64,000 nucleotides of DNA from Furfurilactobacillus curtus (GTDB lineage Bacteria > Bacillota > Bacilli > Lactobacillales > Lactobacillaceae), in assembly GCF_045862785.1 (NCBI RefSeq), contig NZ_BQXO01000002.1, positions 434,001 through 498,000 on the forward strand. Reading direction: 5' to 3'. Each line of letters starts with the position of its first letter. The first letter of the stretch is position 1. The position numbers and the translations under genes were made by a program. Below, one piece after another: positions 1 through 7,555 of this stretch. Under the pieces are notes generated by a model, which made no database searches, was not told where the DNA came from, and saw only the letters and a program-made list of their open reading frames with translations.

Positions 1-624
1 AAGCCCGGCGAAATCACGACCTGGAATGATTTGTGGCGACCGCAATATAAAGATAGTGTCATGCTCGTTGACTCTTCACGAGATATTTTGGGGATGGCAT
101 TGATTGCACAGGGACATTCCGTCAATACGCATAACCAAGCCGAGCTAAACGCTGCCGAAGCCAAGCTGAATTTATTAACGCCGAACGTCAAAGCAGTGTT
201 GGATGACGAGATTATGATGTACATGGAACAAAATGAAGCGCCTTTAGCGGTGACTTACTCTGGCAATGCTGCGGAAATGATTAGTAATAATGAGCATCTT
301 CACTATGTGATTCCATCTGAGGGCACTAACTTATGGATTGATAGCCTAGTGATTCCGAAAACAGCCAAACATTTGAAAGCCGCCTATGCGTTTATCAATT
401 TCATGAACCGGCCGGAGAATGCGAAGCAGAATGCCTTGTACGTTGGTTATTCAACGGCTAATCAAGCGGCTGAACAATTATTACCAGCTTCCATTCGAAA
501 TGATCAACAATTTTATCCGAGTGCTCAGGTCTTAAAAAAGACCCAGGTCTATCAAGACCTGGGTGTTCGAGAAACTGGCGTATACAATGACTTGTTTCTT
601 CAATTTAAGATGTTTAGAAAATAA
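1..624 (+). CDS. potD: Spermidine/putrescine-type ABC transporter substrate-binding protein, C-terminal part
   Basis: The reading frame is open from the first base of the window, so the N-terminus, including signal peptide, lies outside. About 207 codons remain. The sequence resembles the C-terminal lobe of PotD/PotF polyamine-binding proteins: a YSGNAAEM segment, an EGTNLWIDSLVIPKTAKH block and AYAFINFMNRPENA are typical of this family. The product would be a lipid-anchored extracellular receptor delivering polyamines to a PotABC permease, whose genes would lie upstream. A perfect 10-bp inverted repeat lies inside the last codons (541-564). Family assignment is confident; the exact polyamine is not visible. 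Confidence 0.85.
   Translation, partial: KPGEITTWNDLWRPQYKDSVMLVDSSRDILGMALIAQGHSVNTHNQAELNAAEAKLNLLTPNVKAVLDDEIMMYMEQNEAPLAVTYSGNAAEMISNNEHLHYVIPSEGTNLWIDSLVIPKTAKHLKAAYAFINFMNRPENAKQNALYVGYSTANQAAEQLLPASIRNDQQFYPSAQVLKKTQVYQDLGVRETGVYNDLFLQFKMFRK
532..564 (-). terminator. Antisense-oriented intrinsic terminator inside the end of potD
   Basis: ACCCAGGTCT at 541-550 and AGACCTGGGT at 555-564 form a perfect 10-bp stem with a 4-base loop. Read on the minus strand the stem is followed by TCTTTTTT, the normal layout of an intrinsic terminator. On the plus strand there is no U tract, so potD itself is not terminated here. It would stop minus-strand readthrough from the surface-protein cluster before it runs antisense through potD. 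Confidence 0.6.
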
Positions 625-671
625 TCTTTGCTACAATTTTGCCTGAGTCAATTGAGAAAAGGTGGCAGTTA

Positions 672-719
672 AAAAACGATGAACGTCTGATCAGATTTGG
701 TCAGATGTTCATCGTTTTT
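672..719. terminator. Bidirectional intrinsic terminator between convergent potD and WxL cluster
   Basis: A 19-base arm starting AAAAACGATGAACG pairs with its near-perfect complement ending TCATCGTTTTT around a short loop. A-rich and T-rich flanks give a U tract on both strands. It lies between the potD stop and the convergent stop of the WxL cluster. Confidence 0.85.
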
Positions 720-724
720 GGCTA

Positions 725-2242
725 TTAAGGATTTGGCACGTTGGCTAAAGTCCAGTAGATGGTAGCGTCATACTGGCCTGGTGTGACCAAACTCGTGGGT
801 TGAAGGGTTAATGTACTAGGACTCAGATCGGCATCCGCAGTTAGATTTGGCTTACTATTTGATTTGATGAGCGTATTCGTTTGATTATCAACTAATTGGC
901 CAACCGCTTGTCCGGTGGTGTCAATCATCGTCAGCGTGGCAAGCCCGCCATGACCACCGAAAATTTGACCAGTCTGGGAGTTGGTAAACGGTGACATGGA
1001 AGCTGATAAACGCCAACCGGAACTGGCTGGCCGCGGGTCATAGACAAACAGTGCGTTACGATCATTTCCATCATAATTGCCAGTCTGATTCTTGACGTCG
1101 ACCGTCTTGGAGGCGGTCAGTGTCGTGCCCTTAGCGATGTCACTAATTGACAGCGGCGTTTGATCAGATTTACGAAAAACAAAATTGGGGACGGCATCTA
1201 ACGAAAGGTCTTGACCTTTGATGACTTCCAAAGTTGCTGAATTCGTGGTCGCTTTTTGACTGCCATCAGGAAGTTGAATGTCAGCGTAGTAACGATAGTC
1301 ATTTTGGGCGTAGGTGGTGTTTTTAATGGTCAAGATGCCATTCTTTAATTGATTCGTGCCGGTTCCTGCGGATATATTTGGCTGATTGGTGGCAATCGTA
1401 TCTGTGCCGTCAGGAGTAACCTGATGCCAATCGATGATGGAACTGCCAGTTGGAAAGCCCTTAACCGAAAACGTCGCGGTCTGGCCTTCAGGCACCACGG
1501 TGTCTTGTAAAGCACCGACATACATTTGTTTACTGGCAGAAAGGCCATTGGCTGTTGTGGCGGTGACTTTAACTGGTCCATACTTTTTTGTATCACTATT
1601 GGCGGTCAGTGTACCCACGTTGGCATCAATTGACGCGATACTTGAGTTATCGATAGACCAGGTTACTTTGTCAGTAGCATTACTCGGCGTTAAGATGGCC
1701 TGCATATTGATTGAATTTCCATTTGGCAAGGTATCAGAAGCCGCATCGACACTAATATCAGTGGCACTGACGGCTTGTGGTGAAATCGTGACCTTAGCTG
1801 TTTGTGACCAGAATGTTTTGCTTGATAAAAATCCAGAGTAGTTGAGGGCTGCTTGGTAATAGCGGGTGGTCACTTGGGTTACATGCGTTGAAGTCGTCAA
1901 GGTAGCTGGCAGCAAGTTAGTCTGATTGACCTGGGTCCATTTGTGATTGTCACCATATTCGTACCACGTGATGTTATTCAAAAATAGCGGGTCAAAGAAG
2001 CCGCGATTGCCATTAACAGTGAGACTGTAGGATTGGTCGGAGATTGTATTTATGTCGGCAGGTTGTTGGGAAAAGCCCCCGACTAAATAGCCACCCAAGA
2101 ATTGAAACGGTGGTCCGCTTGGCGTGCCATTAGTCGGGTAGGAACTGTCAGCTTGGATTGGTGTAATTGATTCAGTCATCAACGCGCCGGCGGAACCAAG
2201 CAGGAGTGAAAAAATCGTGATCAGGCATCGTAAATGTTTCAA
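725..2242 (-). CDS. WxL-domain cell-surface protein with Big_2 (Ig-like) domain, CscC-like
   Basis: Secreted wall-associated protein of the Csc (cell surface complex) type. I place the start at the TTG at 2242: it sits 11 bases after the upstream stop and has GAAGG six to seven bases ahead; the longer open frame has no ribosome site and overlaps the preceding gene. From this start (505 aa) there is a signal peptide of about 31 residues ending ITPIQA, a bacterial Ig-like Big_2 domain near residues 155-240 (VTWSIDNSSIASID), and a WxL domain from about residue 340. The WxL domain carries its two hallmark motifs, GWRLSAS and, at the C-terminus, YDATIYWTLANVP. WxL domains bind peptidoglycan non-covalently. 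It is the last gene of a three-gene minus-strand cluster and probably assembles with the CscA-like protein encoded immediately upstream. Confidence 0.85.
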   Translation of the reverse strand: MKHLRCLITIFSLLLGSAGALMTESITPIQADSSYPTNGTPSGPPFQFLGGYLVGGFSQQPADINTISDQSYSLTVNGNRGFFDPLFLNNITWYEYGDNHKWTQVNQTNLLPATLTTSTHVTQVTTRYYQAALNYSGFLSSKTFWSQTAKVTISPQAVSATDISVDAASDTLPNGNSINMQAILTPSNATDKVTWSIDNSSIASIDANVGTLTANSDTKKYGPVKVTATTANGLSASKQMYVGALQDTVVPEGQTATFSVKGFPTGSSIIDWHQVTPDGTDTIATNQPNISAGTGTNQLKNGILTIKNTTYAQNDYRYYADIQLPDGSQKATTNSATLEVIKGQDLSLDAVPNFVFRKSDQTPLSISDIAKGTTLTASKTVDVKNQTGNYDGNDRNALFVYDPRPASSGWRLSASMSPFTNSQTGQIFGGHGGLATLTMIDTTGQAVGQLVDNQTNTLIKSNSKPNLTADADLSPSTLTLQPTSLVTPGQYDATIYWTLANVPNP

Positions 2243-2253
2243 GTTGATCACCT

Positions 2254-3270
2254 TCACTTTCTTTGTCGACGTCGACCCAGCCAATAACCACCAAACAAGA
2301 GTAATCCGGCAGCCAAGACGCCAAGTGTAATCCACAACCATAACCAGTTTTGCTTAACTTTGATGTGTTCATTGGCCTGATTTGCCGCCTTTTTTGTTAC
2401 TGTAAAATTGCGTTTGAAATGCCAAGTGTGTCGACCAGACTTCGCGGTTAGGTCAAGATGATAGCGACCAGGCTGGAGTTTACGCTCGCCGAGATCGATG
2501 GCAGCGTTAAAACGACTATTAGGCGCTACTTCATAGTTTTTCAAAGTTGTCGTGGTTCGCATTTGGCCGGTTACTTTGGCATGAATCGTCATTTTACCAA
2601 ACAAAACTGGACGTGGATTTTTAAGCGTAGCCAAGATTGTGGCCCGTTGGTTCTTTTGACTGCCGGTGACCGAGGCTAATTTTAAATCGGGAGTGACTTT
2701 AGCTCGGTTAGCTTGATGCAATAGGACCCCAATAATCATGGCGTAACGGTTATTGATTTTGAAATTTTGTTTACCGGTCGTTTTAGTTACCGCCGGGTCA
2801 GTCACAAAAATTCCTCCGAGAATCTGTCCAGAAAAACCTTGTGCAGGCACCTTAGTCGTGAAAGTGACCGGTTTGCCTTCATGAGCGTTTAAATCAACGG
2901 TGACTCCGCGACTAGTCAATTTAGTAAAGGACGTCTTCGTTTCTGGTCGCTTTTTCGGATTCGGCGTGTAGTTGACCAAACCATTGTCGCCAGTCCATGC
3001 ATCTGTCGGTTGGACGCGCAGTTTTCGTGCGTGATCAGTCGTATTGATTACGTTGACGGTGATCTCTTGCGTGTCTTTTGGCGCGACGGTTAAGTCGAAG
3101 TAGCCTGTCGTTTGCGAATTTTGGTTGGCCGGAAATTGGGGACTGATCGTAAAGCCAGCTCCCGAATCCGGCGTAGCTGCAACCGCTGGGGCCATGGATA
3201 CATAACCGAATAGGAGAAAGCTCAATGTTAGTAAGAGTGATGATAAATAGAAGTGACGCTTGTTTGTCAT
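2254..3270 (-). CDS. DUF916/DUF3324 WxL-interacting surface protein, CscA-like
   Basis: 338 aa, membrane-anchored extracellular protein. It has a signal peptide ending AVAA near residue 32, a DUF916 (WxL-interacting protein) domain near residues 35-150, a DUF3324 domain near 160-295, and a C-terminal membrane helix (WLWITLGVLAAGLLLFGGYWL) followed by RRRQRK. The family always accompanies WxL proteins and is thought to hold them at the cell surface; here it lies between two WxL genes. Its stop codon overlaps the ribosome site of the next gene (TGAAGG), suggesting translational coupling. No LPxTG gene, the usual fourth partner in plantarum-type clusters, is present. Confidence 0.88.
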   Translation of the reverse strand: MTNKRHFYLSSLLLTLSFLLFGYVSMAPAVAATPDSGAGFTISPQFPANQNSQTTGYFDLTVAPKDTQEITVNVINTTDHARKLRVQPTDAWTGDNGLVNYTPNPKKRPETKTSFTKLTSRGVTVDLNAHEGKPVTFTTKVPAQGFSGQILGGIFVTDPAVTKTTGKQNFKINNRYAMIIGVLLHQANRAKVTPDLKLASVTGSQKNQRATILATLKNPRPVLFGKMTIHAKVTGQMRTTTTLKNYEVAPNSRFNAAIDLGERKLQPGRYHLDLTAKSGRHTWHFKRNFTVTKKAANQANEHIKVKQNWLWLWITLGVLAAGLLLFGGYWLGRRRQRK

Positions 3271-3307
3271 AATATCTCTTTCTTAAATAAGCGAGGGTCG
3301 TGATAAA

Positions 3308-3341
3308 AAGTCCGTTCTGTCGCTACCGACAAAACGGACTT
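3308..3341 (-). terminator. Intercistronic hairpin between the first WxL gene and the CscA-like gene
   Basis: AAGTCCGTT-TGTCG pairs with CGACA-AACGGACTT (15 positions, one mismatch) around a CTACC loop. On the minus strand the stem is followed by CTTTTTA, an intrinsic terminator layout. Partial termination would give the small WxL protein higher expression than the two downstream genes. Confidence 0.65.
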
Positions 3342-3384
3342 CGTAGGGCGACCAATCGAATGATGTCGTCGTTTAAAAGATAAA

Positions 3385-4134
3385 CTAGTTCGCCGCCGGA
3401 GCAGTTGGAACGTTTTGTAATGCCCAATAAAGGGTTGCTTGGTAGGTACCAGCCGCAATATTGGTCTGTTTACCAATCGTTAACGTGTTATTTGTATCTA
3501 CATAAGTGGTCGTGTTCTGCCCTTGACCTTGGTTAGCTGCTGCTGTCCAGATTGCTTGGGCATCAGTCCCCCAATTCGTATCGGTAGCACTAGCTGTCAA
3601 AGTCGTTTTGTTAGCCTGGGCAGTCTGGCTGTTGTCACTGGTAGCCGTCGATGGTGATAAGGCAAGGGTTGCTTGATCAATAACAGCACCGCTAGTCGTG
3701 GTGTTTTTGAACTGACCAAGTGCGCCAACAACATGCCAACCGTTGTTAGAACCGGTGTAATCGGTGATGGATAAGTGACCAGTGTTATTACCGTCCAAAT
3801 TAGCCGCATTCTTTGAAACGTTGTTATCACTCAAGTGAAGTGTTTGATCACCAGTAATAATGGCGCTGGTCTTGACGCTGCCAAATTGAAAGTCAGGCAC
3901 GCTATCCAATGTTAAATCGCCACCTTGAACGTTAAACTCTGCCGTAGACCGAGCTTGAGCCTGTGAATTAGCATCAGATCCAGTTGAAATGAAACCTTCG
4001 CCCACTTTTGTCGAACTAATGTTATTGTCGCTAGTGCCTGGTCCATGAGTCTGGGCGTTAACTGCGGTGACTGGCAATAGTCCTAAGGTAAGCACCATCA
4101 TTGCGGAACTGAACCATAATTTTGACTTAGACAT
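3385..4134 (-). CDS. WxL-domain cell-surface protein, CscB-like
   Basis: 249 aa. Signal peptide of about 27 residues (LGLLPVTAVNA), a short low-complexity linker rich in N, S and T, then a WxL domain that fills most of the protein: GGDLTLDSVPDFQFGSV at its start, NNGWHVVGALGQF in the middle and YQATLYWALQNVP at the end. It is expected to be secreted and held in the wall by WxL binding to peptidoglycan. It is first in the minus-strand cluster and has a good ribosome site (AGAGGGAGAGACAAC before ATG). A terminator-like hairpin separates it from the CscA-like gene. Confidence 0.88.
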   Translation of the reverse strand: MSKSKLWFSSAMMVLTLGLLPVTAVNAQTHGPGTSDNNISSTKVGEGFISTGSDANSQAQARSTAEFNVQGGDLTLDSVPDFQFGSVKTSAIITGDQTLHLSDNNVSKNAANLDGNNTGHLSITDYTGSNNGWHVVGALGQFKNTTTSGAVIDQATLALSPSTATSDNSQTAQANKTTLTASATDTNWGTDAQAIWTAAANQGQGQNTTTYVDTNNTLTIGKQTNIAAGTYQATLYWALQNVPTAPAAN

Positions 4135-4361
4135 GTTGTCTCTCCCTCTAACCTAGATAACTTGTGTGAAATTTACTAGACATAATAATACCATAAAAAT
4201 TGTAAAACGGGTTACATATATAGCTAGTTAATCATTACACAATACGCTCATTTTAATTAAAATATCATATTACGAGTAAACTATTTAAATAGGTTTATTG
4301 AAACCGGCTAGACAAAGGACTTTATTCCTTGTCGAACAGCACAATAGGTCATATTAATTTT

Positions 4362-5744
4362 TTAGTTACGACTGTGACGCATCCCATAAGTGAAATACAA
4401 AACAATTCCTAGAGTGAACCAAATTGCCGAAGCAAGCCAAGTTTCTCGTGGTAACTGTCCCAAGAGTAGCAGACAGGTGAGCCCAGAAACAATTGGTAAG
4501 ACAGGGTACCACGGCACTTTAAATCCATGATCGTGGTTGATGTCTTGACGGTGTCGTAACGGGATGACCCCAAATGAAACGAAGGTAAAGGCGATAAGCG
4601 TCCCGATGTTAACCAAATTAGTCAATTGGTCGAGAGGAATTAAGCCACCCATGAGGGCAATAATCGTGGTGATCGTTACTAAGCTATTAGTTGGCGTACC
4701 AGTTTGGGCATTGATATGACTCAACTTTTTTGGCAATAAGCCGTCACGACCAATGGCATAGACTAATCGTGACGATGAGTAAATCATCGCAAGCATCATC
4801 GTAAACATACCGGCTAAAGCGCCCAATGAGACGAGACCAGCGCCCCAATTTTGACCAACTTTTTGTAAAGCAAACGCAACAGGGTCAGCAACATTTAGGT
4901 CACGGTATGAAATGATACCAGTTAAAACAATCGATACCGCGATGTACAAAAGGGAGGCGACAACCAAAGTCCCGATAATTCCAATGGGCATGTTGCGCTT
5001 GGGATTTTTAACTTCAGCTGCTGAAGCGGCGACGACGTCAAATCCTAAAAAGGCAAAGAATACAGCCGAAGCACCGGCCAAAACACCGCCATGGTATGGA
5101 AAGAACGGACGCCAGTGGGCAGGCTTAACATAAAATAAGCCGACGAGGACAAAGACTAAAATAATGATAATTTTGATGACAACCATCACGTTTTGGACCC
5201 GCGTTGACGTGCTCATCCCTCGATGAAGGAGCCAAGCCACAATTAAGATGATCAGAACAGCAACCAAATTGACATAAGTACCGTGATGCGGATCAAAAGA
5301 GCCGGTGATCACATGGGGAAGATGAAGACCGAAGCCATTAAGTAAAGCATTGAAGTAAGCGGCCCAACCGGTTGATACGGCGGCGACTGATAACATGTAT
5401 TCAAGCACGAGTGCCCAGCCCAATAGCCAGCCGATAAATTGTCCGTAAATAACATTGCCATAGGAATAAGCTGAGCCTGCAATTGGGAGTACCGACGAAA
5501 ATTCGGCGTAGCACATGGCGGCCAGTCCACAGACAATTGCAGCCACAATAAAGGACAAGATGATGGCTGGACCGGCCTTGGTGGCGGCGACAGTACCAGG
5601 TAAAATAAAAATCCCTGTCCCGATGACAGCACCGATGCCTAAGGCAATTAAATCACGGGCCGACATTGATTTAACTAAGCGTCGATCGGCATCTAAGTAG
5701 TTCGTTAATGGTTCCTTCTGGCGCATTTTTTCTAAAATTGTCAT
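4362..5744 (-). CDS. APC-superfamily amino acid permease (YfnA/cationic amino acid transporter type)
   Basis: 460 aa integral membrane protein with about 12 hydrophobic helices. The first helix carries the APC signature GIGAVIGTGIFILPG; FFAFLGFDVVAASAAEVKNP in the middle is typical of the CAT/YfnA branch, proton-driven importers of amino acids. The substrate cannot be read from sequence. The ATG has GAGGTGATC ahead. It is transcribed from a strong promoter at 6046-6074 through a roughly 300-nt leader with a candidate leader peptide, alternative stems and a terminator (see those entries), so amino acid-dependent attenuation is likely. Confidence 0.88.
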   Translation of the reverse strand: MTILEKMRQKEPLTNYLDADRRLVKSMSARDLIALGIGAVIGTGIFILPGTVAATKAGPAIILSFIVAAIVCGLAAMCYAEFSSVLPIAGSAYSYGNVIYGQFIGWLLGWALVLEYMLSVAAVSTGWAAYFNALLNGFGLHLPHVITGSFDPHHGTYVNLVAVLIILIVAWLLHRGMSTSTRVQNVMVVIKIIIILVFVLVGLFYVKPAHWRPFFPYHGGVLAGASAVFFAFLGFDVVAASAAEVKNPKRNMPIGIIGTLVVASLLYIAVSIVLTGIISYRDLNVADPVAFALQKVGQNWGAGLVSLGALAGMFTMMLAMIYSSSRLVYAIGRDGLLPKKLSHINAQTGTPTNSLVTITTIIALMGGLIPLDQLTNLVNIGTLIAFTFVSFGVIPLRHRQDINHDHGFKVPWYPVLPIVSGLTCLLLLGQLPRETWLASAIWFTLGIVLYFTYGMRHSRN

Positions 5745-5815
5745 ATGATCACCTCAGCGTAGTCTATGCGTGCTTACAACCGCGGGTAGGCTTGATCCTT
5801 AAATTTTAATCGGAC

Positions 5816-5862
5816 ACAAAAATACCGTTTGGTTGAAAGAAAAGTCCTTTTCATCCAAACGG
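5816..5862 (-). terminator. Leader terminator (attenuator) upstream of the permease
   Basis: On the minus strand CCGTTTGG-TGAAA pairs with TTTCA-CCAAACGG around an AAGGACTT-type loop and is followed by TATTTTTG. It lies 70 bases upstream of the permease start and inside its leader transcript. Its 5' arm is nearly repeated in the leader ORF (5946-5955), which could therefore pair with its 3' arm instead. Confidence 0.7.
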
Positions 5863-5891
5863 CAGTTTCAACATTGAAAAATAAGTCGTCT

Positions 5892-5925
5892 GGACGTAAA
5901 CCGGAAGTTTACCGTGCTTACGTCC
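5892..5925 (-). promoter_or_regulatory. Second leader hairpin, mutually exclusive with an upstream pairing
   Basis: GGACGTAA and TTACGTCC bracket an inner GGTAAAC/GTTTACC-type stem. On the minus strand, TGCTT directly after the leader-ORF stop can instead pair with AAGCA inside this stem (TAGTGCTT...AAGCAC). The two pairings cannot coexist, as in ribosome-controlled attenuators. Confidence 0.5.
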
Positions 5926-5942
5926 ATTGACTGGCGCAAGCA

Positions 5943-5999
5943 CTATCCAAACAGACTAAACGCCATGTTCATGTTGTGAGTTAGATGCGTTTTTTCCAT
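5943..5999 (-). CDS. Candidate 18-residue leader peptide of the permease
   Basis: ATG at 5999 with CCGAGGTAATCAAC ahead, an acceptable ribosome site. The product would be MEKTHLTHNMNMAFSLFG, 18 aa, ending in TAG. It lies 47 bases after the -10 box of the permease promoter. Its last codons (CTG TTT GGA) repeat the 5' arm of the leader terminator. Repeated His and Met/Asn codons could be the sensing codons, but this is not established. Too short for homology; the case rests on position and structure. Confidence 0.5.
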   Translation of the reverse strand: MEKTHLTHNMNMAFSLFG

Positions 6000-6045
6000 G
6001 TTGATTACCTCGGAGTATGAGAATAAATCTCATTTAATGTTAATC

Positions 6046-6074
6046 AATATACGGTTTTTTGAATTCAAAGTCAA
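6046..6074 (-). promoter_or_regulatory. Promoter of the permease leader
   Basis: On the minus strand TTGACT (6074-6069), a 17-base spacer and TATATT (6051-6046). Near-consensus sigma-A type. Confidence 0.75.
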
Positions 6075-6130
6075 CAGGAAAACGATTTTAGACTATGTCA
6101 GATTAAACTTTTTACAATGTTGTTCACTGA

Positions 6131-6165
6131 CGACCAACCTGAACTCGATCGGCTAGGCATCATCT
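6131..6165 (+). repeat. Possible decayed fragment of the TIR-bearing intergenic repeat
   Basis: GACCAACCTGAACT here is identical to one end of the element at 29244-29345, and is followed by CGGCTAGGCATC, similar to internal parts of that element. The other end is not recognisable. Between 6075 and 6372 I see no gene; a 9-bp hairpin (TGCCACAAA/TTTGTGGCA, 6169-6194) has no U tract. Confidence 0.35.
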
Positions 6166-6372
6166 TTTTGCCACAAATGCATGAGTTTGTGGCAGGCTAT
6201 TACTGAAGGACCATGGCGACTTATAAATCAAGACGAAGATGAGACTACACTTTGCAATGCCAATTTTTACAGTGGCCGACCTAACTCGAAGATTCCATTT
6301 TCGGATCAGTTCAAAAGAATCTCAGGATGGTGTATGATTAAAAGCTGTTAATGAGAAAAACGGAGGAACAAC

Positions 6373-6933
6373 ATGAAAAAGCGTGTCTTTGTCATTACCG
6401 GCGCGACTGGTACTGGCAAAACCACAGTTAGTGATTACTTGCGGGATTATTATCATATGCCCAAGGTCATCACACACACAACGCGGCCCCCACGCAAGGG
6501 TGAAATGAATGGGGTCGACTATTATTTTGAAAATGATGAATCATTTGATCAGAATCATTATTTAGAACAAGTTGCTTATGCAGGTTACCGCTATGGCTCT
6601 TCTCATGAAGGCCTTGACGCAGCCTTTGAAAGTAATCCATACATTACGATTGTATTGGATACGAAGGGAGCGGTAACGTACGCCGAACAGCTCGGGGAAG
6701 AAGCTGTGATTATCTTTTTAACGGTCAGTCAAGATGCCGATCTCATTGATCGGATGACGAAGCGTGGCGATGATAGCATGATGCTTAAGGAACGTTTGGA
6801 CAGCCCTGAATACCGGCGCGATCTCACATTACCGTCAGCTTTAAAGAACGTGGCACACGTGATAGTGAATGACAATTTGGCGACGACTAAGGTGAAGATT
6901 GATGATATTGTGACAGCGGCTATTGCCAACTAA
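6373..6933 (+). CDS. Guanylate kinase-like P-loop protein
   Basis: 186 aa, cytoplasmic. Walker A motif GATGTGKT near residues 10-17, then HTTRPPRKGEMNGVDYYF, the conserved GMP-binding stretch of guanylate kinases (normally TTRxPRxGExxGxDYxF), and a lid-like RMTKRGDD. It is slightly shorter than housekeeping Gmk (about 200 aa) and diverges after the GMP site, so a specialised paralogue rather than the essential enzyme is likely. Start at ATG with GGAGG eight bases ahead. Downstream lies a Fur-family regulator in the same direction, 75 bases away. Confidence 0.8.
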   Translation: MKKRVFVITGATGTGKTTVSDYLRDYYHMPKVITHTTRPPRKGEMNGVDYYFENDESFDQNHYLEQVAYAGYRYGSSHEGLDAAFESNPYITIVLDTKGAVTYAEQLGEEAVIIFLTVSQDADLIDRMTKRGDDSMMLKERLDSPEYRRDLTLPSALKNVAHVIVNDNLATTKVKIDDIVTAAIAN

Positions 6934-6965
6934 GGTAGCTGCTTTTTAGGTTGAAATCTGGTACA

Positions 6966-6981
6966 CTGTTAATGGTAACAG
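6966..6981. promoter_or_regulatory. Perfect inverted repeat over the Fur-family gene promoter
   Basis: CTGTTA-ATGG-TAACAG, overlapping an extended -10 (TGGTACACT, 6959-6967). Placement just before the regulator gene suggests an autoregulatory operator. It does not match the textbook Fur box well. Confidence 0.4.
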
Positions 6982-7008
6982 TTACTATTTAAATGGGGAG
7001 GGACGCCC

Positions 7009-7452
7009 ATGACTGATCATGTGACAGAAGCCGTGACGGTTTTACAAAAAAACCATTTTAAAATCACTAAACAGCGTCGCACAATGTTGACCTTTTTGTC
7101 TGAACAACCGGATTATTATACGAATGTAACCGCGTTAGATGCCTATATGCGGCAACTATATCCAGGTATGAGTCATGCTACAATTTATCGAAACATCAAA
7201 GAGTTCGTTGATTTGGGCTTGGTCGAACAGCAAGTTGATGGGGATCAGGCGCGCGTGAAATTTCAGTGTGATTTTGCACATATGCATCATCACCACTTTG
7301 TTTGTCGGCGGTGTGGACGAGTCACGGAATTAGAAATGTGTCCATTGGATATGAGCTTTTTTGAAAACCAACTTCCTGGCGCACAAATTGAAGGCCATCG
7401 CTTTGAGATCTATGGCCTTTGCGCTGCTTGTTCCGCCGAACAAGCGAGTTGA
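7009..7452 (+). CDS. Fur-family metal-responsive transcriptional regulator
   Basis: 147 aa. N-terminal winged-helix DNA-binding domain (residues about 10-85; YPGMSHATIYRNIKEFVDLGLV is the recognition region), then the metal-binding dimerisation domain with HMHHHHFVCRRCGRVTE and a C-terminal CAAC pair. The two CxxC motifs bind structural zinc. Fur, PerR and Zur cannot be told apart by eye, though the CRRCGRV context fits PerR/Zur-like proteins of lactobacilli. ATG is preceded by GGGGAGGGACGCCC. A palindrome at 6966-6981 may be its own operator. Confidence 0.88.
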   Translation: MTDHVTEAVTVLQKNHFKITKQRRTMLTFLSEQPDYYTNVTALDAYMRQLYPGMSHATIYRNIKEFVDLGLVEQQVDGDQARVKFQCDFAHMHHHHFVCRRCGRVTELEMCPLDMSFFENQLPGAQIEGHRFEIYGLCAACSAEQAS

Positions 7453-7477
7453 AATCTTAATTTACATCTAAATCACG

Positions 7478-7510
7478 ACCGCCAATCACGACTATTGGCG
7501 GTCTTTGTTT
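7478..7510 (+). terminator. Intrinsic terminator after the Fur-family gene
   Basis: ACCGCCAAT and ATTGGCGGT form a 9-bp GC-rich stem with a CACGACT loop, followed by CTTTGTTT. Confidence 0.8.
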
Positions 7511-7555
7511 ATACTAAAACCCAGTGAAGATGTGATTGAAAAGGAAGGTGTTTTT

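Noticed and set aside
1434..1841. 135-residue plus-strand frame antisense to the WxL protein
   Set aside because: Lies wholly inside a well-supported gene, no ribosome site.
5745..6050. T-box or lysine riboswitch for the permease leader
   Set aside because: No T-box conserved sequence (AGGGTGG-ACCGCG) or lysine-riboswitch helices; the leader ORF and arm duplication explain the structure better.
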